NCBI RefSeq assembly: GCF_050947875.1
Contig: NW_027460390.1
Span: forward strand, 1,488,001-1,552,000
Length of the DNA stretch: 64,000 nucleotides
Direction: 5' to 3'
DNA from: Dermacentor variabilis
Taxonomy: Eukaryota; Arthropoda; Arachnida; Ixodida; Ixodidae
Part shown: positions 22,641 through 34,000 of the stretch, piece by piece
Numbering within the stretch: the stretch's first letter is position 1
Layout: every line of letters begins with the position of its first letter
Made by a program: the position numbers and the translations under genes
The notes under the pieces: generated by a model
Databases searched by the model: none
The model's input: only the letters and a program-made list of their open reading frames with translations
What the model was told of the DNA's origin: nothing

Positions 22641-24105
22641 GTGGCGCCCACTCTAGGTTGTATGGACTCACTTTGCTTTTGGCACTCGCTTGCGAAGGTC
22701 GCGTATGAGCATGCTAGGACGTAGGGACGACGATGGAGCGTGAAAGGTGGTGTGCCGACGACAGCATAACCGAAAATGACATGACGATTCCGAAATGATA
22801 ATGATATTATAAGGACGATTGCTTGAAAAAAAGGTATAACGACGTCGGCAAGACGACAAAAGGATGACCAAGCTGCACTGACGATAATGACATGACCACG
22901 ACGGCACGCCGACGACAGTACGTCAGCAGATGCATATAACAGCGACTGTCTGAAGACGACGCAGTGACGAAGATGGCATGACAACAGCGACATATCAGGA
23001 TTGAATGACGACACCATGATTATCATAGAATGACAAACAAGGAACGTAATCGGACCGACACAGCCGGTATGACTACAACGCCATAACGACAACGGGATGA
23101 CGTTTTGAAGTGACAAGGATGGTGCCATGGCGACATGGCAGGCTAGGATGGTGCCAAGGCATGCCCTGGTGACATTGGCATGCCAACGGCTTTGTGACGA
23201 CGGCGGCATGATGACGAATGTATAACATCGAATGCTATACGGCGACTGTATGATGACGACGCAGTGTTGTTTGGATGCGAATAATGGCATTAGGACAATG
23301 GTATAAGTTCGAATGCGCGATGACGACTACGTCACGAAGACTGTATGACCATGAGTATGTGAAGGCGATGGCTGGACAATGACAGCATGGCAAAACTAGA
23401 ATGACGGCTATCACATGACCACGACAGCCCCGCGGCAGTATGACAACGAATGCAAGAACTGTAGATGGCGCGATAATGACGGCAGGACGAGAGTCGGAGT
23501 ACAATCATGCAATGATGACAATACAAGAATCATAACGACATCCCTACCAGGAGCACATTCCTAGTAGCCGGCGGTATTAGACGATTCGCGTAACTGGGTC
23601 AGTGTACAGGGTGTGACGACGACTGCATGACGAGATTCGGAAGGCGAAGCTTTAATGGCGACGCTAAAATGACTACGACGGCCTCACGACACGACGATGT
23701 TATGACAACAAATGTATGACGTCTGTGTAAGGATGATGGCGTGACGACGACGGCATGACAAACATGGAACGACGACAACGCAACGACCACAACGGCACCA
23801 AGGCCGCGAGCACGTACCTAGTGTCAGAAGTTGTAAGATTACTCGGGCCACTGTATCGGCGTAAAAGGCATGACGATGACTGCAGGACGAGAGTTACATG
23901 ATGAAGCTTTAATGGCGACGATGGAGTGACCGAACCGGCATCACGGCTACGCTACGAGCACATACTTTGTGGCCGTTTCTTAGATTGGACGGCACCGTCT
24001 TCAGGCAGTCGCTGTCATGGATCCGTTGACACACTGTCGTCGCCATGCTGTCGCAGTCGTGTAACTTGGGCTACTGGATCGGCGTAAGAGGCTAGACAGA
24101 TATAT
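22641..24105 (-). repeat. Satellite-like array, opposite strand bias (right arm)
   Basis: Dense in ATGACGACG and GACGACGGCATGAC on the plus strand, the reverse complement of the left-arm words. A longer-period repeat is visible: the block starting GAGCAC[AG]T followed by an [ATC]CTAGT/TTTGTGGCC-type segment recurs at 23,551, 23,808 and 23,956, each preceding a CT..ATCGGCGTAA-like stretch. The end reads GGATCGGCGTAAGAGGCTAG before a TATAGACG tract. Copy-2 equivalent: 61,195-62,605. Confidence 0.8.
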
Positions 24106-24154
24106 AGACGTATAAGCTCAAAACGCGTGAAGAAGACAAAGAATTCTAACCGCA

Positions 24155-25693
24155 TTAAAATACAGTTTTCTTGAAATGCGAGATCGCGTTACTTGGTGTA
24201 AGAATGAACAGCAATCCCACCATGTCACAAGTGACTGAATCTTTAATTTGAGGGCATTCAGTGAAACAACGAGCATTTTCTTTCTTTTTGAATGTCGGCG
24301 AGTGTTCAGTCCTCGTACACGTTGACCACGATATACTGGAATGTATATCTAATGACTGGAAGCGGAGTTTGCAGTGTGCACAACACTTTTCTCCTCCAAG
24401 ACACGAAAAAGAAAGCTTCCCCTTTTTCATCCGCGAGCACTGCTCCTCCGAATAGCGCATCTAGTTCATCGAAGCATCCGTGTTAAAAGAGAGGAACTCC
24501 CTGAGGTTCCACACCACACGTGTCATATCGTACTCTGCGGCCTGCGACGTGCAATGTGCAAGAAGCACAATCCAAGTATGGCCCTTGGTGGACTTGTCCA
24601 GAGTATCTACCACCGTGATCAACTGGCTTGCGGTCTCCGCTGCCTCAGAGACAACGTCCAACTGGGTGCGAACAAGCCTCGGCAGCGCGATGAGCATCCT
24701 AAGCAGCATGTGTCGCACGTAAACGCCGTATACTGCGACACTTTTTTGGTCATTGCAGTCGTGCACCAAGTTGAGGACATCCTGGCTGAGCGTTCTGGCA
24801 CTGATGGTGACGTGAGGAAGCTTCTTTCTGGATTTTTGCAGATGTTTGGTGTTCTTCCATGTGGAGCTGTTGAACATCAAAGTGTTCGTCGAATTCTCTC
24901 GGCATTCTGAACAGGGAGTCGAACGCCAGGTTCCGCACTCCCCATCCACGGAAAGCATCCGGAGCTTGAGGAAAGACTGAAGTACCTGTGCCACCGTCAC
25001 GTCGTTCTCGTTCCAAACGCTGCCGATCTGGAGTAACTTTAGGTTTGGACGAGCCTCAGACACGTGCAGCAATCCGCCTGTGAATATACGAGTTACTGAG
25101 AGGCATGCCAGATGCTGCAGTGATTCGATGCACCCCCATGTGCTTCTATGGCGTACGCGATCCGAGTTGATATCCAGTCGTTCAAGCAAAGGACAGCTGG
25201 CGTATAGCTGGCGAAGACTGCCGTCCTCGATGTGGACTTCTCGCGAATTCAAGAATACTTTCAGGCATTTTAAGCTCTGGAGAAGGCGTGCGTCATCTGG
25301 CAGCGGCGTATCACTTCCACGCAACGCCACGGCGGTAACGGACTCGCAGATTCGCAGAATGATTGGCATGCTGCGATGTGAGGGCCTTCGGCAAGGTATC
25401 ACCAGCTCTTTCACCAGTTTGAAGTGCGTCGAGCAAGGAGCGATGTCTTCTACGTAGATAATTGCGGAGACATTAAGCTTGCGGATCAGGGTGGCTCTGT
25501 TTAGGCGCTCGTCTAACCGGATGCTCTCTTTCCATGTCCTGCAGGTTGATACGCACCGCTGTCCAGAGGCAAGGGTCGAAGGCTAACCTCTTCCATCGCT
25601 CGTACACCTGGGCTATTGTCGCGCGCCAGAGTTGCGGGAGGAAGCGAATGTCTTGAGGACGAGTTCAACTGGGAGGTCGTCAAAGTGCAACAT
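24155..25693 (-). pseudogene. F-box/LRR-like gene, broken (copy 1)
   Basis: Minus strand. A start at 25,693 opens an F-box: DDLPVELVLKTFA, then (after a one-base frame change near 25,640) WRATIAQVYERWKRLAFDP and CLWTAV, matching the LP..L..IF and LW pattern by which F-box proteins bind SKP1 in SCF ubiquitin ligases. A second frame change near 25,540 returns to the frame of the main 317-codon segment (25,414-24,461). That segment has LRR-like units such as CPLLERLDI, LQHLACLSVTRI and RPNLKLLQIGSV. A TAG at about 24,460 replaces the tyrosine codon in copy 2, with about 35 further codons downstream. Whether introns explain the first frame change is unknown. Compared with copy 2, the mid-gene frame is intact here. 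Confidence 0.7.
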
Positions 25694-26025
25694 CTTCTTC
25701 TTCTTCTTCCTTCAAAATTCTGGCACGTACCCACGAGGAGGAGATTGATGATGATGATGATGATGACGATGATGTCCTTGATGAGTTTGGCGCTTACCCA
25801 CTCGCGGGGATTAGCGAAGAGTCGGGCAGACTTTGCTTAAGTGTTCAGAAAATGGAGGTAACAACCTAAAATTTTGTTACATGAATTTAGGCGAGAGAAA
25901 ACGAAACGGTTCAGTAGACTGTCATGCTACGTAGAGGAAAAAAATTATCTATAATATATCAATGCGGCAATTGAGGAGGAATAAATAGAATAATACGGTC
26001 ATCAATGAAATCGGTTTCATTCAAT
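25694..26025. other. Spacer with (GAT)n microsatellite
   Basis: Contains (GATGAT)n at about 25,744-25,775 and otherwise AT-rich sequence without recognisable features. It lies between the start of the F-box-like gene and the 3' end of LINE E. Confidence 0.55.
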
Positions 26026-26443
26026 AATAATTTTTTCTAAGGCGAAGCACACATTCCTGTGTGAGTGCCCAAGCACAGACGCTCCGACAGACAGTAGTAC
26101 TGGAGTGTTCAATGGCAGGCCAAGCTGTCTCAGTGTAATTTCTAATGTCATTTTCCTCACGGAGGAGAAACGCCGGCATTCCAGCAAGTAGTGCTCAATT
26201 GTCTCTAATGCATTGCAAAAATGGCACAATGGGGAACTTGCTTGAGACCATAATTAACAGTCCCCCACCTCTATATTGGCGATCTAGGCGAAAGGACCTA
26301 AAATTGCGCAGAGAAAATTGTTTTGCAGGGGATAACCAGGTTTCTTGCAGTAAAATTACATCTGGAGAAATTTGAGACGATAGAAAGTTTAAATCTGTAG
26401 AAGCAGCGAATACTGATCTGCAGTTCCACTGCAATAGCCTCAT
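26026..26443 (-). pseudogene. LINE E ORF2 remnant: endonuclease start fused to C-terminal tail
   Basis: Begins MRLLQWNCRS with QETWLS, the N and E motifs of an AP-like endonuclease, and runs to about 26,230. It then overlaps, in another frame, the C-terminal signature CHFCNALETIEHYLLEC, a CCHC motif characteristic of I/R1/Jockey ORF2 tails, and ends near 26,017 (ALEKIIIE). No reverse-transcriptase motif remains. Confidence 0.78.
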
Positions 26444-26852
26444 CTACCTTCCAGTGATGAGAGCACCGCAGAGGCCACAGCCTCCTCCAAAATATTACCT
26501 TTCGGGTTGACTTCAGGGAGGATTTTCTTGGATTTACTGAGTGTGAAGTGGTAGCCTCAAGGGGAGAACACCTCCTTTTATGTGCCCTCACGTCAATTTC
26601 CATGTTTGAGGGATCTGGATAATCAGGGTTGTCTGGGCTATTAGTTGCCTTGGTTGAGGTACCTGGGACATACCTGCCTTGCTCTATATGGGTTGCGGAC
26701 GCAATTGCTCCATTTTCCTGAGAGTGGGTTAAACATGCATTCACGTCAGAGCATGATGGCAGGGCAGTAACACTCGGTAATAATTTTTCTAACTTCGAGG
26801 AAACCAGTCCATTGAAGCATTCCGTGACGCTTTCTAGTATGCGCTCCATAAT

Positions 26853-27809
26853 TTAAGCCATAGACTTTTCTATAGCTTGTGCGATTACCTCTGACAGGCT
26901 TCCATCAACGACAGCTTGGATTCGTGCTGTCACACTCGCATAACCATGGGCTCTTTCTTTTACCGCCGCAATTGCCTCTTGGCGTGAGCAGCGCCTTTTG
27001 TCCATAACCTCCATTATTGGGACTTCTTGAGTTCGAGCAGGGCAGTTTGAGCAATCAGCTTTGTGGGCTCCACCGCAGAGGCAGCAAGAGTCCGACTCGG
27101 CCGAGCAATTACTAGCGGAATGGCTCAAGCCGCAGACGCAACAATGAAGGCTGCATTTGCAACCACCCATTCTGTGACCATAGCGCCAACAATTTCGACA
27201 TTGTAATGTACGCGAGGCAAGCGGGTCCACTGTGAATATGAGAGGCCAGACTTTTATCTCTGTAGGGCAAGACGTACCTGCAAACGTGGCAATTACTGAC
27301 TCAGTAGGGACGCGTGTATTGTCCGCCACTCTGTTGCACCGGTAAACAGCAATTACTCCAGCCGCGGAGAGCTTTTCTAGGGTCTCTGTCGGACTTAGGG
27401 AGGAGTCTACACCACGAACAATTCCCTTAGTGCAGGCAAGATGCGGGGGAATGAAGGCACTCACTTGCATCGATCCAAATGATGAGCACTTAAGTAAGTC
27501 GTACACACACGCCTGGTCTGGCGAACGGCAAACAATCCCACCTCTGCCAAACTGTCGCACATCAGTGATGTGCAAGTAGTGATGCGTTGCCGCCTGAAGT
27601 TCCGCCTGCACTGCCTTCGAATTGTTGAGCCGGATGGCTCCTCCATGCAGAGGCACCAGCGCCACAGGAATGCTGCTCACCCCACTACGAAAGAAAGCTT
27701 CAAGAGGCATTTGATCAGGTGGTAGCGAGGCCGACCAGGGCGCAGATCGCCCCGTGCCGTCCCCTGGAGAACATTTAGACATTTGTGGCACTACCTCCGT
27801 AGCAGACAA
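26853..27809 (-). CDS. LINE E ORF1, gag-like zinc-knuckle protein
   Basis: A 318-codon frame with no internal stop. Such ORF1 proteins package LINE RNA. The N-terminal half carries a RNA-binding-like region (KAVQAELQAA, then DVRQFGRGGIVCRS). The C-terminal half has three closely spaced CCHC-type knuckles: CRNCWRYGHRMGGC, CCVCGLSHSASNC and CCLCGGAHKADC. A basic EVMDKRRCSRQEA segment follows. The arrangement is typical of Jockey/R1/I-type elements. It is the only long intact LINE ORF1 in the window, but its partner ORF2 is deleted. Confidence 0.8.
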   Translation of the reverse strand: MSATEVVPQMSKCSPGDGTGRSAPWSASLPPDQMPLEAFFRSGVSSIPVALVPLHGGAIRLNNSKAVQAELQAATHHYLHITDVRQFGRGGIVCRSPDQACVYDLLKCSSFGSMQVSAFIPPHLACTKGIVRGVDSSLSPTETLEKLSAAGVIAVYRCNRVADNTRVPTESVIATFAGTSCPTEIKVWPLIFTVDPLASRTLQCRNCWRYGHRMGGCKCSLHCCVCGLSHSASNCSAESDSCCLCGGAHKADCSNCPARTQEVPIMEVMDKRRCSRQEAIAAVKERAHGYASVTARIQAVVDGSLSEVIAQAIEKSMA

Positions 27810-27830
27810 TGTAAATTTATCTTAAAACCC

Positions 27831-29560
27831 TGCTTGGTATCTACAAAGCTGGACTAGATCCGCCCGACACTTAGCGAAAACCCCGAAACATAACGTCAAC
27901 TTCTTGCTTCCTGTTAACTTATTGATCTGTACGATCCATATTTAATTAGTAGTGAATATAAATTATTTTTCTGTTCCCGTTTCCCGAATAGTCATGCCAA
28001 TTTTGCCGAAGATGCTATATTACGAAAACAACGCGATTAAGTGTTAATAATGAGGAAAATGTGCTTAACATGAGAGTCTCCCAGTCGCAATGACGTACTC
28101 ATGCACAATATGACACACTTCCTTTCGGGCTCGACCAGGGGTACTTGCCCCAAAAGATAACATGTTAATCACCGAGAGAGGAAGGCCCATACGCGACAGG
28201 GGTTTCTTAAAGTAGGTCTACCTTTCGGAATTATATTTTCGGAGAAAGAGGAGGAAATGGTACGGTGATTGTATATCCCCACATGATGCATAAAGGTTCG
28301 ATGCTGCGATCTCACACCTACTCATGTACATATTTAGTTGAGGCATTCGACATCGTAATAGTGTAATGGAAACTGCGCATTGCCGAGACGGACAAGACCG
28401 CACAATCCAGGCGAACGCTAAATGTTCGTAATCCGGTGCAGCAACGAGGGGGCTCATTTTTCCTACCTAGGACTTGTCGCCATGGGAACCTTGTCACCGT
28501 TAGCAGAGTAAGGTAAACTCACTGCCTCCAAGCGCTGCCTTTGCCAAGCTGTCTGTAACCTCAATGAGTGCTAGTCCACGCTGTCCAGTTATCCACAAAA
28601 ACCGGATTGCGTAGCGATCGGTGCAATGGTGAATTATTTGTGCTTTTCATCGACGTAAGAACTGACATCCAATCTGCGAGCAATATTGTGCGACAAATTT
28701 TTTTTTTGAATTTTGTATACGGCCAAGCATATGACCATGAATTCGGCCACATAAAATTGGAGTGTAATCGGGAAGACGGATAGCAAAGCTCCATGACAGT
28801 GTTTGAGAGCAAATGCCTATCGTTGATTTCTGACCTTTTTATTAGGCGTCCGTGGACACTGCATTTTATGATGGAAAACCTTCCAAATACTAATTCAAAG
28901 ACTAGCGTTTTCTTGTCTATGAAATTAGCATTACTTGGAAAGCGCAACATGGCCGCGCTGATTCAGCGTTCCTCTTCTAGTTTTTCTTTGACCCCTAGCG
29001 CTTTCGTTTTATCAGATATTTTTACGAGAGCGATATCTGGGTGTTCTTATTCATTAATGAGGAAATAAACAATGAATTGTCACTGGTGTGCCAGGGAATG
29101 TCTACTTTCACTATATCGTGTTGCATAGGCGCCGACTACCTCTGGAGTTTTCCGGGAGGAGGGGGGCTCAGCTCACCAAGGACGATGCCGGTGCCTCCCC
29201 CCTCCCCCCCCCCGAGCACGTGCACACATACACACACATATAGTGCCATAGCGAGAGCTTTGTCACCCACATCATTTCAGGTTGTTTTTGTCTTTCCTCG
29301 ACCTTTTCACTTGAAATTTTACTGGGGCTAATCGCTTACTGCATATTTGTTGGCGCGGACGTGCAAGGCTTTTAATTTATAATTTCGCTTTATTTCTGCA
29401 AATCCGGACAATAGAAAGACTCGCGCATTAGAAGATCTAACGGCGGCTGCCTCATCCGTATTTTCTCACTTCAACATTGTTTTAAGTTTCCACACAATAT
29501 ATACGTCGACAATATATATGAATATACACACAGGACAAAGCTTATTATATATTTGAAAGA
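27831..29560. other. Spacer, nothing recognised
   Basis: About 1.7 kb of unremarkable sequence. A C-rich tract and a short (CA)n lie near 29,200-29,240. Overlapping open frames at 28,561-28,950 have no motif I can name and no homologous copy here to test. Confidence 0.45.
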
Positions 29561-29796
29561 AATCATCATCATCATCAGCCTGTTTTATGTCCACTGCAGG
29601 ACGAAGGCCTCTCCCTGCGACCTTTAATTACCCCTGTCCTGCGCCAACCGATTGCAACTATAGCGCCCGCGAATTTGCTAATTTCATCGCTCCACCTAGT
29701 CTATTGTCGTCCTCGATTGCATTTTCCTTCCCTTGGTGCCCCTTCTTAATGTAACGTTCTGTAACGGTTATCTAACCGGCGCATTACATGACCTGC

Positions 29797-30435
29797 CTAG
29801 CTCCATTTTTTCCTCTTGATGTCAATTAGAATATCGTCTATACCCGTTTGCTCTCTGATGCAAACCGCTCTCTTTCTGTCTCTTAACGTTATGCCTAGCA
29901 ATCTTCGTTCCATCGCTCTTTGCGCGGTCCTTAACTTGTTCTCAAGCTTCTTTGTCAGTCTCCAAGTCTCTGCCCCATATGTCAGCACTGGTAAAATGCA
30001 CTGATTGTACACCTTCCTTTTCAATGATAATGGTAAGCTTCCAGTCAGGGGCTGGCAATGCCTGCCGTATGCGATCCAACCCATTTTTATTCTTCTATGG
30101 ATTTCCTTCTCATCATCAAGGTTTCCTGTGATTATTTGACCTAGGTAAGCGCCCTCCTTCACAGACTCTAGAGGCTGACTGGCGATCCTAAATTCGTGTT
30201 CTCTTGCCCGGCTATTCATCATTATCATTGTCTTCTGCATATTAATCTTCAACCCTACTCTTACGCTCTCTTTATTAAGGTCCTCTATCGTATTTTGCAG
30301 CTTGTCTGCAGTGTTGCTGAGTAGAACAATGTCATCGGCAAATCGAAGGTTGCTGAGATATTCGCCGCTGATCCTTACTCCTAAGCCTTCCCAGTTTAAC
30401 AGCTTGAATACTTCTGAGCACGCAGTGAATAGCAT
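29797..30435 (-). pseudogene. LINE A reverse transcriptase, best-preserved segment
   Basis: An open run of 212 codons holding the palm-domain FADDIVLLSN catalytic box, then KTMIMMNSRA and LKRKVYNQCILPVLTYGAETW, typical of RTE-like RTs. The preceding PQG-type motif (VRQGDAVSP) lies just upstream in a different frame, so at least one frameshift separates them. Confidence 0.85.
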
Positions 30436-31127
30436 TGGAGAGACTGCGTCTCCTTGTCTGACCCCTTTCTTTATAGGTATCTTCCTACTTGTGCAGAATT
30501 CAGGTGGCTGTGGAATCTCTGTAGATATTTTCCAAGGTATTTATGTAAGTGCTCTGTACTACTTGATTACGTAATGCTTCTATGACTGCTGGTATCTCTA
30601 CTGAATCAAATGCCTTTTCGTAATCTATGAAAGCCATGTAGAGAGGTTTATTGTACTATGCAGATTTCTTGATTAGCTGATTAATGGCATGGATGTGATC
30701 AATTGTAGAGTATCCCTTCCTGAAGCCAGCCTGTTCCTTTGGTTGACTAAAGTCCATTGTTGCCTTCATTCTATTGGATATTATTTTGGTAAATATTGTA
30801 TATAATACTGGGCGTAAGGTAATGGGCCGAAAATTTTTCAATTATTTAACGTCTCCCCTTTTGAGGATTAGTATAATGTTTGCATTCTTCCAGTTTTCTG
30901 GGACCCTTGCAGTCGAGAGACACTTCGTATAAAAAGCCGCCAGTTTTTCAAGCATTATGTCTCCTCCATCTTTGATTAAATCGACTGTTATTCCATATTC
31001 TCCTGCAGCTCTTCCTCGTTTCACCTCATCGCTAGTTATAGGAGGAGTTCCTGTATCCTGTTCATTACTGTTTCTAACTGAGGTATCTTGCCTCCTCTGG
31101 GTACTGTACAGGTCACTATAGAATTCT

Positions 31128-31363
31128 CACCCGCCCTGGTTGCTTAGTGGCTATGGTGTTGGGCTTCTGAGCACGAGGTCGCGGGATCGAATCCCGGCCA
31201 CGGCGGCCGCATTTCGATGGGGGCGAAATGCGAAAACACCCGTGTACTTAGATTTAGGCGCACGTTAAAGAACCCCAGGTGGTCCAAATTTCCGGAGTCC
31301 CCCACTACGGCGTGCCTCATAATCAGAAAGTGGTTTCGGCACGTAAAACCCCACAATATTTAG
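31128..31363 (+). mobile_element. Ruka SINE inserted in LINE A
   Basis: Near-complete copy starting CACCCGCCCTGGTTGC with the conserved B-box-like GGATCGAATCC and body, flanked by a 10-bp duplication ATAGAATTCT at 31,118-31,127 and 31,364-31,373. It lies on the opposite strand to the LINE and splits it between RT and endonuclease. Confidence 0.92.
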
Positions 31364-32613
31364 ATAGAATTCTTCCGCTGCTTTTACTATATCTTCGAGA
31401 TTGCTGATGATATTACCATGCTTATCTTTCAGTGCATAGATCTTGGTTTCGCCTATGCCAAGTTTCGTTCTCACGGATTTGAGGTTGCGTACATGTTTTA
31501 CGGCTTCTTCAGTCTTTCTCACTTTATAGTTTCGAATATCCCTTATTTTAGCCTTGTTAATCAGTTTTGACAGTTCCGTGAATTCTATCTCTTGAGTTGG
31601 ACACTTTCATTTTTTTCGTTTCTTTATTAGGTACTTTGTTACTTGGGAGAACTTGCCTACTGGTTGCCTTGGTGTCTTGCCTCCCACTTCAATTGCACCC
31701 ACTGAAGCCAACCTAGTTACGGTTTCATTTATTAGCTCTATGTCATCATCATCTCTCTGTTCTAAGGCAGCATATATGTTTGCACGTACCTACCAGACTT
31801 TGTCTGCTTTTACCCTTACTGCTTCTAGGTTGACCTGTTTCTTCTTGACCAATTCAGCTCTTTCTCTCTTCAAATTGAAATAAATCGTTGCCTTCACTAA
31901 CTTATGATCACTGCATTTTACCCCACCTACCACTTCTACATCCTGCACTATGCTGGGATCAGCAGAATGTATGAAGTCAAATTCATTTCTTGTTTCACCC
32001 TGAGGGTTTTTCCAGGTCCACTTTCTGTTGCTGCGCTTCCTGAAAAAGGTGTTCATTATTCGAAGCTTATTCGTTTCTACGAATTCTACCAGCATCTCTC
32101 CTCTAGCGTTCCTAGAATCGACGCCGTAGTTGCCAATTGCTTGTTCACCAGCATGCTTTTACCCATTTTTGCATTGAAGTCGCAAATTACTTCAGTATAT
32201 TGAGTTAGCCAATTAAATAAATATAGGTAAATAGAGGTAACCACTTAAAAAAAGATATTTCTAAAGGTATGAATAGCCTATGCTTAGAGAATGAACATGT
32301 TCACCACGCTTCAAATTGCTTTGCGTGATTTTTTTGCCCATGAAATAAAACCTATAGACTTCAGTGACCCCTCCGGCAGAGTCTTTTATTATTGGCGCGG
32401 GAAATGCACGTGAATGTTGTGCGTCTCAGTATTGCTTCTCTTTCCGGTAAGCAATACTAACGACTCATGAAAAAAAAACATTTCTAATAATTTACAACAT
32501 TTATTAGGTGTGGAAACTTCGTCAGTTGCATGCAAAGGTCATAAATAGATACATGGTGTCCCAATTAACTATCATGCACCAAGACGACATCTGGAACAAC
32601 CTGGGCCGACAAA

Positions 32614-33276
32614 GTGAAAGGTACTGTGAGGGCTGCGGAGAGCGGTGCGGGGCGGCCGGTCGGAGATAATGATGCCAGGATAGAACGGCCAATTAAAGAA
32701 GTAACGTATCTGAGAAAGGCAAAGGAAGAACTTACTACGCAGGTTGTAGAACTTCGCAAGAACTCGCAGACTAGCCCCACAAAAGTAGCAATAGCCAAAC
32801 CGGTGAATAATGACAACAGTCAGGATGAAGAAAACACACCAGCTCCAAAGAAGCGGGCAATAAGCCCAGTAGAAAGGACAGTGTGCTCTGCTTTGGAAAA
32901 GATCAAGGAGGCGATTAAACAACTTAGAGATGCCATAGATAAAACTACCTTCAAAGTTGATAAGTTATGGAAATGGAGACTGACGTCTGAGAAGAGGCTT
33001 ACCAAAGTAGAACCGCAAGGCGAGGACGACGAATACCTACCCTCAGAAGCAGAAAGCGTCAGATCGCTCCCTGGCGCGTCGGGGGGTTCTACGAAGCTCA
33101 CTCTAGCGGGTAGCAGTAAGGCGGGTTCTATAAGCAATGGCGAGCAGGGGGAGCTTTACCGTGTGGCAGTGGAATTGCCGAGAATCTTATCACAGAAAAT
33201 CACCTCTCATGCAGTTAATAAAAACCTCTCCAGACATACCGAAAATAATTATGCTGCAGGAAACCTTGGCGGATGA
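32614..33276 (+). pseudogene. LINE F ORF1-like segment
   Basis: A 220-codon frame, lysine- and glutamate-rich and probably partly coiled-coil (KIKEAIKQLRDAIDK), with an acidic serine-rich part. No zinc knuckles are visible, so it is either a 3' portion of ORF1 or a linker. Its last 45 codons overlap the endonuclease frame and are probably not native. Confidence 0.5.
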
Positions 33277-33985
33277 GATCAACCTATCCGGATACAAAGC
33301 GACATGCAGGGGCAAAGAGCCGGGTAGGGGGCTATCCGCGCTCGTAGACAAGAAAATACCTTACATAGAACATGATTTGCGCCTTGGACTAAACAAATCA
33401 GAATACTTACTTGTGGAAAAAATTTTGAAAAGGAATAGAAGCAAACCGCAAAGCCTCTTTTGTCTTAATGTTTATAGCAGCCCTAGCGACATGAAACAGC
33501 GTTTCAGGGCAATTCTTAATAAGACTATGGCTTTCACTAAGCACGCTCCGCTCATTATTGGAGGAGATTTCAACGCCCCACATCAAACCTTGTGATATCG
33601 CTGGAATACGAAGAAAGGGGATGGACTCTGGCACCTGGCTACAGATCTTAATCTCTCCCTCATCACAGACCCAGCTTGTCCCACTAGGCGTGGTACATCG
33701 ACATGCAGGGACTCCACCTCACACCTTACTTTTGTATCAAATTTAGCAAACGCTGGCTGGAATAACTCCAATATTGACCTGGCTAGTGATCATTACATAT
33801 TACAAATACTATTGGAAACACCAAGTAATGAGATAAAGCAGTTTAACTACATTGACTGGGATGTTTTTCGGAAAGCAAGGAAAAGCAGAGCTGAGACAGA
33901 GACAGGAGAAAAGAAAACACTCCAAACTTGGACCACTCAGCTCAGGGAAGATGTAAAGGCGGCAACGAAGGATATTACCACATAG
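33137..33985 (+). pseudogene. LINE F endonuclease domain, broken
   Basis: Starts with VWQWNCRE and IIMLQETL, the N and E motifs of APE-type endonuclease, then IIGGDFNAPH (about 33,555-33,590). A frameshift at about 33,590 leads to DLNLSLITDP, and LASDHYILQ (about 33,780) supplies the SDH motif. An in-frame TAG follows at about 33,983. Nicking the target DNA would be its role in an intact element. Confidence 0.85.
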
Positions 33986-34000
33986 GAGGATATCGAAATC

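Larger units (their letters stand above)
26026..27830 (-). mobile_element. LINE E, internally deleted (Jockey/R1/I-like)
   Basis: Minus-strand non-LTR element keeping both ends but lacking the middle: an intact gag-like ORF1 (27,809-26,853), a small second frame (26,849-26,298), the first roughly 70 codons of the ORF2 endonuclease (26,443 downward), then, at about 26,230, the zinc-knuckle and C-terminal tail normally found after the reverse transcriptase. The whole RT and RNase H region is missing at that junction. The result resembles a non-autonomous half-LINE. It lies in the part of the duplicated unit not covered by copy 2 in this window. Confidence 0.78.
29561..32215 (-). mobile_element. 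RTE-like LINE A (crosses the duplication boundary)
   Basis: Minus-strand endonuclease/RT element of the type often labelled endonuclease-reverse transcriptase in tick databases. From the upper end: DFNAK (about 32,170) and SDH (about 31,930) of the endonuclease; RT with NFRPITLRP (about 30,830), AGFRKGYSTIDHIHA (about 30,720), a VRQGDAVSP-type motif (about 30,450) and the catalytic FADD box (about 30,345); then the C-terminal TYGAETWRLTKK. The 3' end carries (ATG)n, seen as ATCATCATCATC at 29,566. A Ruka interrupts it. Frameshifts and gaps make it inactive. Confidence 0.85.

Noticed and set aside
22631..23290. 219-codon minus-strand open frame in the right satellite array
   Set aside because: Same repetitive composition; the copy-2 version differs by frame-disrupting indels.
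28561..28950. 129-codon minus-strand frame in the spacer
   Set aside because: No recognised motif, an overlapping plus-strand frame of similar length, and no second copy in the window to test conservation.
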